From Paenibacillus sp. SYP-B3998 (GTDB taxonomy: Bacteria > Bacillota > Bacilli > Paenibacillales > NBRC-103111), in NCBI RefSeq assembly GCF_010820665.1, contig NZ_JAAIKC010000001.1, positions 806,001-870,000 of the forward strand: a stretch of DNA of 64,000 nt, in the 5' to 3' direction. The position numbers and the translations under genes were made by a program. The notes beneath the pieces were generated by a model, which made no database searches, was not told the origin of the DNA, and saw nothing but the letters and a program-made list of their open reading frames with translations. This document shows, piece by piece, positions 25,677-34,325 of the stretch; within the stretch, counting starts at the first letter, position 1, and the number at the start of each line of letters is the position of its first letter.

Positions 25677-25705
25677 ACCAGTTGCTCATGCAACTGGTTT
25701 ATCTT
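25676..25705 (+). terminator. Hairpin after kdgF
   Basis: AACCAGTTGC and GCAACTGGTT form a perfect ten-base-pair stem around TCAT. The following T-rich stretch is short (TATCTTT), so termination may be partial, allowing read-through into the sensor kinase gene. Confidence 0.65.
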
Positions 25706-25796
25706 TATGGAGGCCCCTGAAGGCAATAATGATATGCGGAGCGCTCTTGTTACATTTGAATGCGCTTACATGATTGTTGGAGGAGGCTGCACACAG

Positions 25797-27662
25797 TTGC
25801 GTAGAAAAATGCATAGAGCATGGGTATCGTTCTATAGAAACTTGTTGTTGCGTGATCGTCCGCTCACGGTAAAGCTGCTCGTATATTCTGCCATGCTAGT
25901 TGTCATTCCGCTGCTAGTGGTTGGAATGATTTCATTTCAGAAATCGTCGACAGTGCTTCGCGAAGAAGCGAACCAGAGTAACCAGCAAATTATTGAACAG
26001 GTGAAGCTGCACATCGAATACTATATTCGTGATTTCGAAATTGATTCTATCCGCATGCAGAACCATCCGTCCATGCAGCGGTTTTTAAGGATGACAAGCC
26101 AGCAGGAAGTGGAGAATTCCGGTATTGAGGAGCCGATGATGCAGTTATTGAAGGATACGGCCTACTCTCGTTCAGATATTTCAAGAATCATGCTCATTAT
26201 GGGCTATCAAACCGTTCTGGATACAAGTCTGAACAAAAGTGTGACACCTGCGTTGCAACTCATCGAGGAGCCGTGGTTCCAAAGTGTGCCAACCAATAGT
26301 GATATTATGCTGATCATCAGGCCGCCTTCAGCGCGTTATGAGCTTGAAGACCTGCCTGTCCTCTCCATCGTGAAACGCTTGGTAAGCCCTAATACGCTCG
26401 AACCTGTGGCTACACTGGTTATGGAAGTGAATTTTAAGCGCATTCAAGAAATAGCAGATAGAGTGACGGTGGGCCGAACGGGGTATTTATCGATTCTCGA
26501 TCCTTATGGCCGCTACATCTACTCACCGGAATTTTCGGAGATTGGACATCTCGCCCCTTGGGATCAGCTAGGGTGGAACTTGCAGCAGGAAAGAGGCTCG
26601 TATCAAGCTCAGGCAGGGAATAGACTCTTTTATACCTTTAGCCTCTCTTCCTATTTGAACTGGCGCTTAGTCACGACGATTCCCGAAAAAGAGCTTACGC
26701 GTGGCACCGAATATATTAGGCAAACAATCTGGTGGACCGTCGTTGTTACCCTTGTAATCGCATATTTAATTGGCATCGGCTTTGCAGCGAGTATCGTGCG
26801 TCCAGTGAGGGCACTGCAATTTTTTATGAAAAGGGTTAAAGAAGGCGATTTTTCCGCAAGAGCAGACATTGAATCGAAGGATGAAATCGGTCAATTAACC
26901 AATGATTTTAACAAGATGGTCGATAAACTTCAGGTGCTGCTGGATGAAATTTATGTTTCGCAACTGCGAGAAACGGATCTTCAACTGCGACAAAAAGAAA
27001 CAGAGCTGAAAGTGCTCCAGTCTCAAGTAAATCCGCACTTCCTGATGAATGCGTTAGAAACTGTGCGCGGCATGGCTTTAGAAAAAGAGATGTCCGACAT
27101 TTCTGTTCTTGTTGCTTCACTCGGAAAGCTGCTGAGATACAATTTAAACCATTCGGCAGCAACGATTTCTTTACGCGAGGAAATTCAAATTTGTGAGCTC
27201 TATTTGCGCATCCAAAAGTATCGGTTTGAAGACAGGATTTCCTATATCTTTACGATTCCTGAATGGGCGAAGGAGCAGGCTATTGCCAAATTCGCGCTGC
27301 AGCCGTTAGTTGAGAACTGTGTTATTCATGGCATCGAAATAAGCAATCAACCTGTGCATATTGAGATTACTGCAAGGCGTCTTTGTGAGCACGAATTTGT
27401 CGTGGAACTGCAGGATAGTGGAGTTGGTATTTCACCGTCTAAACTGAGATCGCTGCAAATTGATTTACAGCAAAAAGATATGATAACGGCGGATTCACAC
27501 ATCGGCATCGTGAATGTTCATCGGCGTATTTCGTATTTGTTCGGAAGTGAATTCGGTATCGAGCTCGAAAGTAAACCTGACGCAGGGACTTTGGTGAAAA
27601 TCAAATTGCCCCTCAGCATGTATAAAGACGAAGAGGGGGGTGGAGAAACATGTACAAACTAA
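25797..27662 (+). CDS. YesM-type sensor histidine kinase
   Basis: About 621 residues from the preferred TTG start, which lies ten bases after GGAGGAGG; a frame from 25707 exists but lacks such a site. Order of domains: first membrane helix near residues 22-42, extracytoplasmic Cache-like domain to about 315, second helix (WWTVVVTLVIAYLIGIGF), HAMP with SIVRPVRALQFFMKRV, His-kinase domain with LQSQVNPHFLMNALE, and an ATPase domain with LQPLVENCVIHG and DSGVGIS. This layout is typical of Firmicute kinases that sense sugars through a partner transporter. It is co-translated with the response regulator and faces a TRAP transporter operon. Confidence 0.9.
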   Translation: MRRKMHRAWVSFYRNLLLRDRPLTVKLLVYSAMLVVIPLLVVGMISFQKSSTVLREEANQSNQQIIEQVKLHIEYYIRDFEIDSIRMQNHPSMQRFLRMTSQQEVENSGIEEPMMQLLKDTAYSRSDISRIMLIMGYQTVLDTSLNKSVTPALQLIEEPWFQSVPTNSDIMLIIRPPSARYELEDLPVLSIVKRLVSPNTLEPVATLVMEVNFKRIQEIADRVTVGRTGYLSILDPYGRYIYSPEFSEIGHLAPWDQLGWNLQQERGSYQAQAGNRLFYTFSLSSYLNWRLVTTIPEKELTRGTEYIRQTIWWTVVVTLVIAYLIGIGFAASIVRPVRALQFFMKRVKEGDFSARADIESKDEIGQLTNDFNKMVDKLQVLLDEIYVSQLRETDLQLRQKETELKVLQSQVNPHFLMNALETVRGMALEKEMSDISVLVASLGKLLRYNLNHSAATISLREEIQICELYLRIQKYRFEDRISYIFTIPEWAKEQAIAKFALQPLVENCVIHGIEISNQPVHIEITARRLCEHEFVVELQDSGVGISPSKLRSLQIDLQQKDMITADSHIGIVNVHRRISYLFGSEFGIELESKPDAGTLVKIKLPLSMYKDEEGGGETCTN

Positions 27663-28408
27663 TTCTAGTGGATGATGAAAGATGGGTACGAGTCGTGCTG
27701 CGTAAAGCTGTTGAACAAACGAAGCTTCCCTTTGACATTGTGCAAGAATGTACAAATGGACTGGATGCTTTGGACACTTTAGGGCAGCAGAGCGTAGATC
27801 TGGTCATTTCCGATGTGAAAATGCCAGTCATGGACGGGATTGCGCTAGCCGAACAGATGGAATCGATGTCTGCTAGCTTGGTTCTAGTTAGCGGCTACGA
27901 TGATTTCCAGTTGGCTCAGAAAGCGATACGCTATGGGGTCAAAGATTACTTGTTGAAGCCGGTAGAGATGGAGGCGATGGCAGACTGTTTGGGAAGATGG
28001 TTGCTGGCCAAAGCAAGCGCCTCTGAATGGAGTGCAGCTGAACGCTCTAATTTTGAGTGGGAAGGTTTGTCAGCGATTGAGCAAGTGAGGAATTTTATCG
28101 GTTCGAATCTAGCGCGAGATATAACACTGACGGATGCCGCTGCGTTGGTCCATTTAAATCCTAGTTATTTGAGCCAACTATTCAAGCAGCAGACAGGGGG
28201 CAAATTCGTTGACTATGTGATCGGAATGCGGATGGAAGAAGCCAAGAAGCTGCTGCTCAAAACGTCGCTGCGGGTTTCTGAAATTGCCCAAAGGATTGGT
28301 TATGGGGATATTGCGTATTTCAGTAATACGTTCAAGAAATTGTCTGGCTGCTCGCCGCTAGAATATCGGAAATGTGCGGGACGTATGGATGAAAAAGGAC
28401 ATAAATAA
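27650..28408 (+). CDS. YesN-type AraC-family response regulator
   Basis: 252 residues with an N-terminal receiver (phospho-Asp in DLVISDVKMPVMDG near residue 55, Lys in YLLKPVEME) and a C-terminal AraC DNA-binding domain with helix-turn-helix segments DAAALVHLNPSYLSQLFKQQ and EIAQRIGYGDIAYFSNTFKK. It is shorter than many YesN proteins because no long linker separates the two domains. The start lies 13 bases inside the kinase gene behind GAGGGGGGTGG. Likely target: the convergent TRAP operon and perhaps neighbouring uronate genes (inference). Confidence 0.92.
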   Translation: MYKLILVDDERWVRVVLRKAVEQTKLPFDIVQECTNGLDALDTLGQQSVDLVISDVKMPVMDGIALAEQMESMSASLVLVSGYDDFQLAQKAIRYGVKDYLLKPVEMEAMADCLGRWLLAKASASEWSAAERSNFEWEGLSAIEQVRNFIGSNLARDITLTDAAALVHLNPSYLSQLFKQQTGGKFVDYVIGMRMEEAKKLLLKTSLRVSEIAQRIGYGDIAYFSNTFKKLSGCSPLEYRKCAGRMDEKGHK

Positions 28409-28440
28409 GGTTACTAACCTTATACATGTCCTCTTCATTT
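28394..28440. terminator. Nested hairpin between convergent genes
   Basis: AGGACAT pairs with ATGTCCT, and inside it TAAGGTTA pairs with TAACCTTA. The plus strand continues CTCTTCATTTTTTATTT, giving a T-rich exit for the response regulator transcript. The structure is symmetric and could also serve dctP on the minus strand. Confidence 0.7.
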
Positions 28441-28441
28441 T

Positions 28442-29506
28442 TTATTTCTTTGTTTTTTCAATCGCTTCAAGCGTATCTTTGTAGTCGTTTCGGTACTTGT
28501 CAATCACGGGTTTTACTGCCTCCTGCCAAGACTTGAGGTCGCTCACCTCCGTAATCGTGACACCAGCCGCTCGTACTTTCGTTTCCGAATCTTTTTCGAA
28601 TTTGGCCCATTCTTCTTTTTGCGTTTTGACAGAATCGAGCGCAGCTTTCTTGATAAGCGCTTTGTCCTCAGCGGAAAGCTTATCCCAGGCGACTTTTGAG
28701 ATCAACAGCACCTCGGGTACGCGTTGATGTTGGTCCAGAATTAAATGTTTAGCCTGTTGAAAATGATTCGACGAAAAATAGCTCGGGTAGTTGTTCTCCG
28801 CCGCATCGATGATGCCAGTTTGTAAAGCGTTAAAAACATCCCCGTATGGCATCGGCGTCGCATTGGCGCCAAGCGCGTTCATCAGATCAATGTTGACTTT
28901 GTTTTGAATGACTCGAATTTTGAGCCCTTTCAGGTCAGTGATGCTTTTGACAGGTTTTTTTGAGTAAAAATGACGCGCTCCAGAGCTGTAGTAAGCAAGT
29001 CCCTTCATGCGAGAGGCCTCTAAGCTATCCAGCAGCTTCGTTCCTTGCTCGCTCTCGAGGAATCTCCACTGATGTTCGTCATTGTCGAAAAGATAGGGCA
29101 GGCTGAATACCTCATACTGCTTGTTGAAGCCGCCAAGCGCCCCGGTGCTGACACGGGTAAATTCAATGGCGCCAAGCTGCACCTGCTCGATCACGGCTTT
29201 CTCTTCGCCTAATTGAGAGGCGGGGTACACATCGATTTTGATCCGTCCGTCAGATGCTTGATTGACGAGTTCAGCGAACCTCTTATCTCCTAGCGTTGTC
29301 GGATAATCAGCTGGATGCGTCTCCGCGAGACGGAAGCTGAGTTTGGGACCATTGGCTTTTGTTATGGCTGTGGCCGACGGTGCAGCCGTTGGGCCGCTTT
29401 TATCTCCAGCATTCGTTGTCGTTGTGCCTCCGCCGCAAGCGGCAAGCAAAAAGCTGCTGCTAATCATTGCGGTTATGATGGTTACATATCGTTTTTTCGT
29501 TTTCAT
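28442..29506 (-). CDS. dctP: TRAP transporter solute-binding protein (DctP family)
   Basis: 354 residues, a lipoprotein by the lipobox LLAAC near residue 23 followed by a Gly/Thr/Ala-rich linker. DctP signatures include DYPTTLGDKRFAELV, QLGEEKAVIEQVQLGAIEF and the ligand-binding Arg region IRVIQNKVNIDLMNALGA near residue 195. It binds a carboxylate solute outside the cell for the DctQM membrane pair encoded upstream. The nearby kdu genes make a uronate or oligogalacturonide-derived acid the favoured ligand, as inference. Confidence 0.9.
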   Translation of the reverse strand: MKTKKRYVTIITAMISSSFLLAACGGGTTTTNAGDKSGPTAAPSATAITKANGPKLSFRLAETHPADYPTTLGDKRFAELVNQASDGRIKIDVYPASQLGEEKAVIEQVQLGAIEFTRVSTGALGGFNKQYEVFSLPYLFDNDEHQWRFLESEQGTKLLDSLEASRMKGLAYYSSGARHFYSKKPVKSITDLKGLKIRVIQNKVNIDLMNALGANATPMPYGDVFNALQTGIIDAAENNYPSYFSSNHFQQAKHLILDQHQRVPEVLLISKVAWDKLSAEDKALIKKAALDSVKTQKEEWAKFEKDSETKVRAAGVTITEVSDLKSWQEAVKPVIDKYRNDYKDTLEAIEKTKK

Positions 29507-29570
29507 CTTGTCGGTTCACCCTTTTTATCAAAATAGGAATGAAAAAGCGCATCATATAGTCAAAAAGAAG

Positions 29571-30863
29571 TTATTTCATTAAATTAGGCAGCCACATGAC
29601 AAGCCCAGGCACATAGGTCAGAATCATCAGAACAACGCACATGACATAAAAGAATGGTATCATGGCCTTCGTACCTGCGGATATGGAAATATTGCCAATC
29701 GCAGAGCCTACGAATAAGACGGTTCCTACGGGGGGTGTCAGCAAGCCAATGCCTAAGTTTAACATCATAATAATGCCGAAGTGAACAGGATCCATGCCCA
29801 GAGTGGTCACAACCGGGAGCAGAATGGGCGTCATGATCAAGATGAGTGGAGCCATATCCATCGGCGCGCCGAGCAAGAGCAAGAGTACGTTAATAATGAG
29901 CAGTATGATGAACGGACTGTCGGTGATGCCTAGCATCCAATCGGTCAGCATGGCGGGTACTTTCAGGAAAGCGAGCACCCAGCTGAAGGCAGCCGATGCG
30001 GCAATGAGGAAGAGAACCATGGCTACGGTACGGAAGGTGCGCTTCAGAATAATCCACATCCGGCTTATGGGGATATCTCTGTAGATGATGAATGTGAGAA
30101 TGAATGCGTATAAGCATGCTAAAGCGCCGCTCTCAGTTGCAGTAAACCAGCCGCTGAAAATACCGCCCAGAATAATGACAGCAGTCATAAGTGAAAGGAG
30201 TCCGTCGCGGACAATTTTTGGGATTTCTCGAATAGGAACAGGCTCGCTCTTGGTGTAACCGCGCTTGATTGCGATGAAATAGCTGGTAATCATAAGGGAA
30301 ACGCACAAGATCAAGCCTGGGACAATGCCTGCAAGGAATAGCGATGTAATCGAAATTCCGCCGCCGGCGGCCAAGGAATATAAGACAAGGTTGTGGCTGG
30401 GAGGCACAACAACACCTTGAATCGCTGCAGATACGGTGACGCCGACAGCGTAGTCGGTATCGTACCCTTTCTTCTTCATCATTGGAATCATAACGGAACC
30501 GATAGAGGAAACATCTGCGATGGCTGATCCCGAGATATTGCCGAAGAACATGCAGGCCACGCAGTTGACCATTGCCAGACCTCCGCGAATGCCGCCGACA
30601 ATGACCTGAGCCAGATTGATGAGACGAAGCGCCATTTGTCCTTCCCCCATGATTTGGCCCGCCAGAATAAAGAAGGGGATGGTGAGGAGCGAATAGGAAT
30701 TCATCCCTTGAATCATTGTCTGTCCGATAGTCGCAAGCGGAACTTTCAAGTAAAGGACAGTCAGCAGCGCAGAGGCAGCTAAGGCTAGGGAGATCGGAAA
30801 GCGCAGCACGATCAGAAGAGCGAATGTGAGGCAGAGGATGAGGATCGCTATCGTCGGGTCCAT
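29571..30863 (-). CDS. dctM: TRAP transporter large permease (DctM)
   Basis: 430 residues, about 12 membrane helices, with the DctM family strings MIQGMNSYSLLTIPFFIL near residue 55, GSAIADVSSIGSVMIP near residue 115, and VVPPSHNLVLYS near residue 150. It is the ion-coupled channel half of the transporter. Its start abuts the stop of the small permease, and 64 bases separate it from the binding protein gene. Confidence 0.93.
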   Translation of the reverse strand: MDPTIAILILCLTFALLIVLRFPISLALAASALLTVLYLKVPLATIGQTMIQGMNSYSLLTIPFFILAGQIMGEGQMALRLINLAQVIVGGIRGGLAMVNCVACMFFGNISGSAIADVSSIGSVMIPMMKKKGYDTDYAVGVTVSAAIQGVVVPPSHNLVLYSLAAGGGISITSLFLAGIVPGLILCVSLMITSYFIAIKRGYTKSEPVPIREIPKIVRDGLLSLMTAVIILGGIFSGWFTATESGALACLYAFILTFIIYRDIPISRMWIILKRTFRTVAMVLFLIAASAAFSWVLAFLKVPAMLTDWMLGITDSPFIILLIINVLLLLLGAPMDMAPLILIMTPILLPVVTTLGMDPVHFGIIMMLNLGIGLLTPPVGTVLFVGSAIGNISISAGTKAMIPFFYVMCVVLMILTYVPGLVMWLPNLMK

Positions 30864-31367
30864 TTATTCACTACTTCCTTCCTGAATGTGGTGGTGCCGC
30901 TTCGTTTCGATACCGAACAGCTGCAAGAGGGAGTAAACGCAGGTCATTATGCCGGTTAGCGGCATAATGGCATACAAGATACTGTTAGGCCATCCAGTTG
31001 CGGGAAGTTCCGAATCATTCATCATGACGGTGAAACCCCAGCCGTAGTAGACCAGGTAAGCACCGAAGGCAAGGATTACCGCTTCGATAATTGTATCGAG
31101 GGCTTTGTTAACCGAAGCTGGAAGCTTTTGAGTAAAAGAGTCGATCCCTAGATGAAGCTTCTCGCGAAATCCGATGGCGATTCCCATGAAGGAGAACCAG
31201 ATCAATAGCAGCATCGTGACTTCTTCGGACCAGAAGAAAACGAAATGAAACAGCTTCCGAGTAAGTACCTGTGTGGTAACGATGAGAATCATGCAGAGCA
31301 AGCCAATTAGGGCTGCTGACTCCATCCATGAATCGATCCCGAGGGCGATTTTGCGAAGTAGGCTCAT
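30864..31367 (-). CDS. dctQ: TRAP transporter small permease (DctQ)
   Basis: 167 residues with four membrane helices and the family pattern WSEEVTMLLLIWFSFMGIA then FREKLHLGID. The start at 31367 (ATG) or the in-frame TTG two codons earlier follows AAAGGAGG; a frame from 31409 has no such site. It is the first gene of the minus-strand dctQ-dctM-dctP operon. The order differs from the common PQM arrangement but is frequent in Firmicutes. Confidence 0.88.
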   Translation of the reverse strand: MSLLRKIALGIDSWMESAALIGLLCMILIVTTQVLTRKLFHFVFFWSEEVTMLLLIWFSFMGIAIGFREKLHLGIDSFTQKLPASVNKALDTIIEAVILAFGAYLVYYGWGFTVMMNDSELPATGWPNSILYAIMPLTGIMTCVYSLLQLFGIETKRHHHIQEGSSE

Positions 31368-31409
31368 GGTCAAGCGGACCTCCTTTCTCTGTTTTGTAAG
31401 TGCTTCCAT

Positions 31410-31637
31410 TTAACTTGATTTCATTATAGCGTTCCGTCTTCATCGCAGGTACGCCACAGTTTTTAGTTTTATTTGTATTTTTTTTAGGTGATGACGAGTC
31501 TTACGCAAAAAGGTAAAGATCAGGTAATTGTGGAAGGAATTCGTAGCTTTGCAGCTCATATTCCATCAGAATCTCGAATATCCAATATTGCGTGTTTATG
31601 GAGGTTTAAAGGAAGCAAGTTCAGCTCTTGCTTGAAA
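31410..31637. other. Intergenic stretch upstream of the TRAP operon
   Basis: About 230 bases without a credible gene. It should hold the dctQ promoter on the minus strand and any binding site of the YesN-type regulator. It contains an A/T-rich tract (a TTTTTTTT run at about 31478-31486). No copy of the 10-bp kdu repeat was found in it. Confidence 0.4.
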
Positions 31638-31684
31638 TGAAAAAGACACCCTATTGTCACCTAGTTAGGCGTCAAAGTGTGTCT
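31638..31684 (-). terminator. Terminator of the nitroreductase gene
   Basis: On the minus strand AGACAC pairs with GTGTCT and the inner TTGACGCC pairs with GGTGACAA (one mismatch) around TAACTA, followed by TTTTT. It lies 140 bases downstream of the nitroreductase stop; the bases between (31685-31823) show no other feature. Confidence 0.7.
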
Positions 31685-31823
31685 CCGGTGAAACGGTAGA
31701 TGTATACTTGATAATTCCAATTAAAAACAGAGTATAACTGATGCTAATATCAATTTTCTTACCTAGCAACCAATAGACGTACAACCTGAAGAGATTCATT
31801 CAGGGCTGCCTAGTTCATTATAT

Positions 31824-32381
31824 CTACAAATAGGTTGTTTTTTCCTGGTAGCACGTTCGTGGAGTCGATGGTGTTTCCGCGGAAGGATACCCGACAAATA
31901 CGGTACCGATAATTTTTTTATTTTCGGGAGAGCCTAGGAATTGATATAATCTATTATCACGAACCAGTCCGATGCCGCGTGTTCGCCAAACGAGACCTAG
32001 TCCCAACTCTTGCGCGGTAAGCCACATGGAATGAATCGCGCAAGCGGCAGCATATTCATTGTCTTCGGATGAGGCTTCATCGCCAGGTATGATGTCCGCT
32101 GTGACAACGATAACGAGCGGTGTGTTTTCTAACACAAGCAGCGAGTCTTTTACGAGATTAGGTTTCGTTGGGAAACGCTCTTCAAGAAATTGTTTGGCTA
32201 GTTGCTCGTATCTGGATTTGGCTTCCCCGCGAATGACATAAAAGTGCCAAGGTTCGCGCAGTCGGTCATTTGGAGACCAAACAGCTGCCTCAAGTAGCGA
32301 TTCGATTTTGCTATCCTCCACTTCGCGTGGTTCATAATTTCTTACCGCTCTTCGCTGTTTTAATATTTCAATTACTTGCAT
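31824..32381 (-). CDS. Nitroreductase-family oxidoreductase (YdjA/YfhC type)
   Basis: FMN-dependent nitroreductase fold, 185 residues from the chosen ATG; a frame to 32429 has no good start signal. Visible are the RRAVRNYEPREV flavin-binding start, WSPNDRLREPWHFYV near residue 35 and EYAAACAIHSMWLTAQELGLG near residue 110. It reduces an electron-deficient compound with NAD(P)H; the natural substrate is unknown. It is divergent from a MarR-family regulator 190 bases away, a common arrangement for stress-inducible reductases. Confidence 0.87.
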   Translation of the reverse strand: MQVIEILKQRRAVRNYEPREVEDSKIESLLEAAVWSPNDRLREPWHFYVIRGEAKSRYEQLAKQFLEERFPTKPNLVKDSLLVLENTPLVIVVTADIIPGDEASSEDNEYAAACAIHSMWLTAQELGLGLVWRTRGIGLVRDNRLYQFLGSPENKKIIGTVFVGYPSAETPSTPRTCYQEKTTYL

Positions 32382-32569
32382 ACGATACAACCATCCTTTC
32401 CTCTTGCATTCTTTCTCGTATTCTATCATAATCGTTTACGAATATGAATTTTTCAGTCCGTTCTACATCCTTGCTCGTCCAATGTTTCATTAAGTTAGTT
32501 ACACCCATTGACTTATGAAACAACTTCTAGTAATTTGAATTCAAACAAGGGTAAGAAAGGGCTGTCATT

Positions 32570-33007
32570 ATGTCGCTGCGAACGGAGCAACAGCAAGCGG
32601 AAATCATCAGGGAGTTTCTTATCACCATGGGGCAATCCCTCCAGCAATATCAATACAGCTTTGCGTGCAGCGCCGAGCTTTCTCGTCATGAATTCAATGT
32701 CTTGTACATTCTTCGGCTGCGAGGTCCCATAGTTGTCAAAGAAATTGCACAGCAATTACCTGCAGTCTCCTTGAGTACGCTAACAAGGCTATTAGACAGC
32801 CTCGAACAAAAGAGCTTTATCGAGCGGAAGCTCGATCCATGTGATCGGAGAAGCTTCATTATTTCTCCCACTGACGAGGCGCATCGATTGATGGAGCATT
32901 TTCCCCAACATTGCGAATGTTTCGTTCAGCGCATTACACAATCGCTTACTTCGGAAGAGCAAACGACACTTGCGGAGCTTTTCATCAAAATAAAAGCACA
33001 TCAGTAG
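32570..33007 (+). CDS. MarR-family transcriptional regulator
   Basis: 145 residues with the winged helix of the MarR family: LRLRGPIVVKEIAQQLPAVS as the first helices, LSTLTRLLDSLEQK as recognition helix, and the wing around ERKLDPCDRRSF. It probably represses itself and the divergent nitroreductase gene until a small phenolic or oxidant binds. The 190-base intergenic region is A/T rich and likely holds both promoters. Confidence 0.9.
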   Translation: MSLRTEQQQAEIIREFLITMGQSLQQYQYSFACSAELSRHEFNVLYILRLRGPIVVKEIAQQLPAVSLSTLTRLLDSLEQKSFIERKLDPCDRRSFIISPTDEAHRLMEHFPQHCECFVQRITQSLTSEEQTTLAELFIKIKAHQ

Positions 33008-33013
33008 CCATTG

Positions 33014-33041
33014 AACCAGCCAATTGCGGTTGGTTTTTTTG
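33014..33041 (+). terminator. Terminator after the marR gene
   Basis: AACCAGCC pairs with GGTTGGTT (one G-T pair) around AATTGC, followed by seven T residues. Confidence 0.85.
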
Positions 33042-33079
33042 ATTGTAATGGGCATATTCTTAGCCCAAAGATTATCCAT

Positions 33080-33116
33080 AAGCGTATATACCTTTTGATG
33101 GGTATACGCTTTTTTG
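33080..33116 (+). terminator. Second hairpin downstream of marR
   Basis: AAGCGTATA pairs with TATACGCTT around a loop with partial extra pairing, followed by a TTTTTT run. It may be a second terminator isolating the peptidase gene from read-through. Confidence 0.65.
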
Positions 33117-33229
33117 TAGCTTATATCGTTCGGGAAGGTTTGCACGAACCTGCCCATGGTTGAATACACTGGATACTACGCTAGTGGATGCGTATAGGAT
33201 TTAGTTATATTTTGGGGGAGGAGCCCCGT

Positions 33230-33988
33230 ATGAGAACATACAACGTAAAGCGCGATAAGCGTGATTTTCGCGATTATTTTTATCGAAGTGTGAACTATAT
33301 CAGGGAGCAACAACTGCCGCGTAAAGTCGATCTGCGGAGTCAACTATCTCCGATTGTGAACCAAGGTCAACTGGGCTCCTGCACATCGAATGCCATCGTG
33401 AGTGGATTACGCGAGTATTGGCTGCGCAAGGAAAGAAATTCGTCCATGCGTTTATCTCGTTTGTTCCATTATTGGCATGAGAGAAAGCTTGAAGGAACAG
33501 TAAACCGCGATTCAGGCGCTACGGTTCGAGACGGGATGAAGGTGCTGCAGAAGATTGGCGTTTGTTCCGAAGAAGACTGGCCCTATCGGACTGCCAGATA
33601 TAAGGTAAAGCCGGATCAAGTTGCGGAATCGACTGCGGGTACATTTCGCATTGCTGCCTATCATCGAATTTACGATCTTGCCGGGATTAAAGCAGCGCTT
33701 GCTGATGGTCACCCTGTCGTGTTTGGCATCTGGCTGTACGAATCATTCGAAGGCGCGGTAGCTACAAGAACAGGGAGAATCCCTTATCCTAACCGTAAAA
33801 AAGAGCAGTTGCTAGGTGGTCATGCCTTACTTGCAGTTGGATACCAAGACGGCAAACAAAAGGGGCAGGGCGTAATCATTGTTCGAAACTCATGGGGCAA
33901 GGATTGGGGAGACAAGGGCTATGGCTATATCCCCTATTCTTTTTTTAAAAATAGCTTGCTGACTTTTGATTACTGGACAGGGAAATAA
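33230..33988 (+). CDS. Cytosolic papain-like (C1) cysteine peptidase
   Basis: 252 residues. Papain-family landmarks are in order: the oxyanion Gln and catalytic Cys in NQGQLGSCTSNA near residue 45, catalytic His in GGHALLAVGY near residue 203, and Asn in VRNSWGKDWGDKGYGY near residue 222. There is no signal peptide or pro-domain, unlike most secreted C1 enzymes, so it should act in the cytoplasm or in the forespore or mother cell. The ATG at 33230 follows GGGGGAGGAG; the upstream ATG at 33188 has no such site. It is followed at once by a short gene encoding a DUF1906-tail-like peptide and lies near spore genes. Confidence 0.87.
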   Translation: MRTYNVKRDKRDFRDYFYRSVNYIREQQLPRKVDLRSQLSPIVNQGQLGSCTSNAIVSGLREYWLRKERNSSMRLSRLFHYWHERKLEGTVNRDSGATVRDGMKVLQKIGVCSEEDWPYRTARYKVKPDQVAESTAGTFRIAAYHRIYDLAGIKAALADGHPVVFGIWLYESFEGAVATRTGRIPYPNRKKEQLLGGHALLAVGYQDGKQKGQGVIIVRNSWGKDWGDKGYGYIPYSFFKNSLLTFDYWTGK

Positions 33989-34011
33989 CGCAAGAGGGAG
34001 GAAGGGCCTTC

Positions 34012-34152
34012 ATGATAAGTGCGCAGGATGCAAATACGATTATTGCTTTCTTATCAGCAGCTTACAATGCGACACAAGACCTGGAAGCGAGAGCCGAGTT
34101 TCACCGATTGGCTAACGAGCTGCGCAAAGCTTCTGGGCAAGCTTTGGAGTAA
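34012..34152 (+). CDS. 46-residue peptide homologous to the C-terminal tail of DUF1906 proteins
   Basis: Frame preceded by GAGGGAGGAAGGG. The product is a short two-helix peptide ending FHRLANELRKASGQ plus four residues. The same 13-residue HRLANELRKASGQ string occurs at the end of the decayed DUF1906 gene near 15340, which indicates that this small domain is a separable module. The function is unknown. It probably shares a transcript with the peptidase gene 23 bases upstream. Confidence 0.65.
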   Translation: MISAQDANTIIAFLSAAYNATQDLEARAEFHRLANELRKASGQALE

Positions 34153-34189
34153 GAAGAAGGAAAATCACAGAGGAATGAGGACGGCCTTG

Positions 34190-34267
34190 ATGGCAAAAGA
34201 GCAATTCGTGCTGCTTGTTTTAATTTTGTTTATGTTATTAAGCTTGTTATTCATCATAGGGCTATGA
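34190..34267 (+). CDS. 25-residue hydrophobic small membrane protein
   Basis: A short frame encoding one hydrophobic helix (EQFVLLVLILFMLLSLLFII) with a four-residue head and a short tail. It resembles in style the tiny YjcZ/SscA sporulation membrane proteins, though it lacks their Gly-rich head. It is preceded by GAGGAATGAGG and followed three bases later by a strong terminator, which supports it as the last gene of this unit. Confidence 0.5.
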   Translation: MAKEQFVLLVLILFMLLSLLFIIGL

Positions 34268-34270
34268 AAC

Positions 34271-34315
34271 AAAACAGCCTACTGCGAATCTTGAAATCGC
34301 AGTAGGCTGTTTTTG
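34271..34315. terminator. Strong bidirectional terminator
   Basis: AAAACAGCCTACTGCGA pairs with TCGCAGTAGGCTGTTTT around a nine-base loop, with T runs on both strands. It separates the small plus-strand genes from the minus-strand DUF1657 gene. Confidence 0.92.
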
Positions 34316-34325
34316 AATCATTCAA

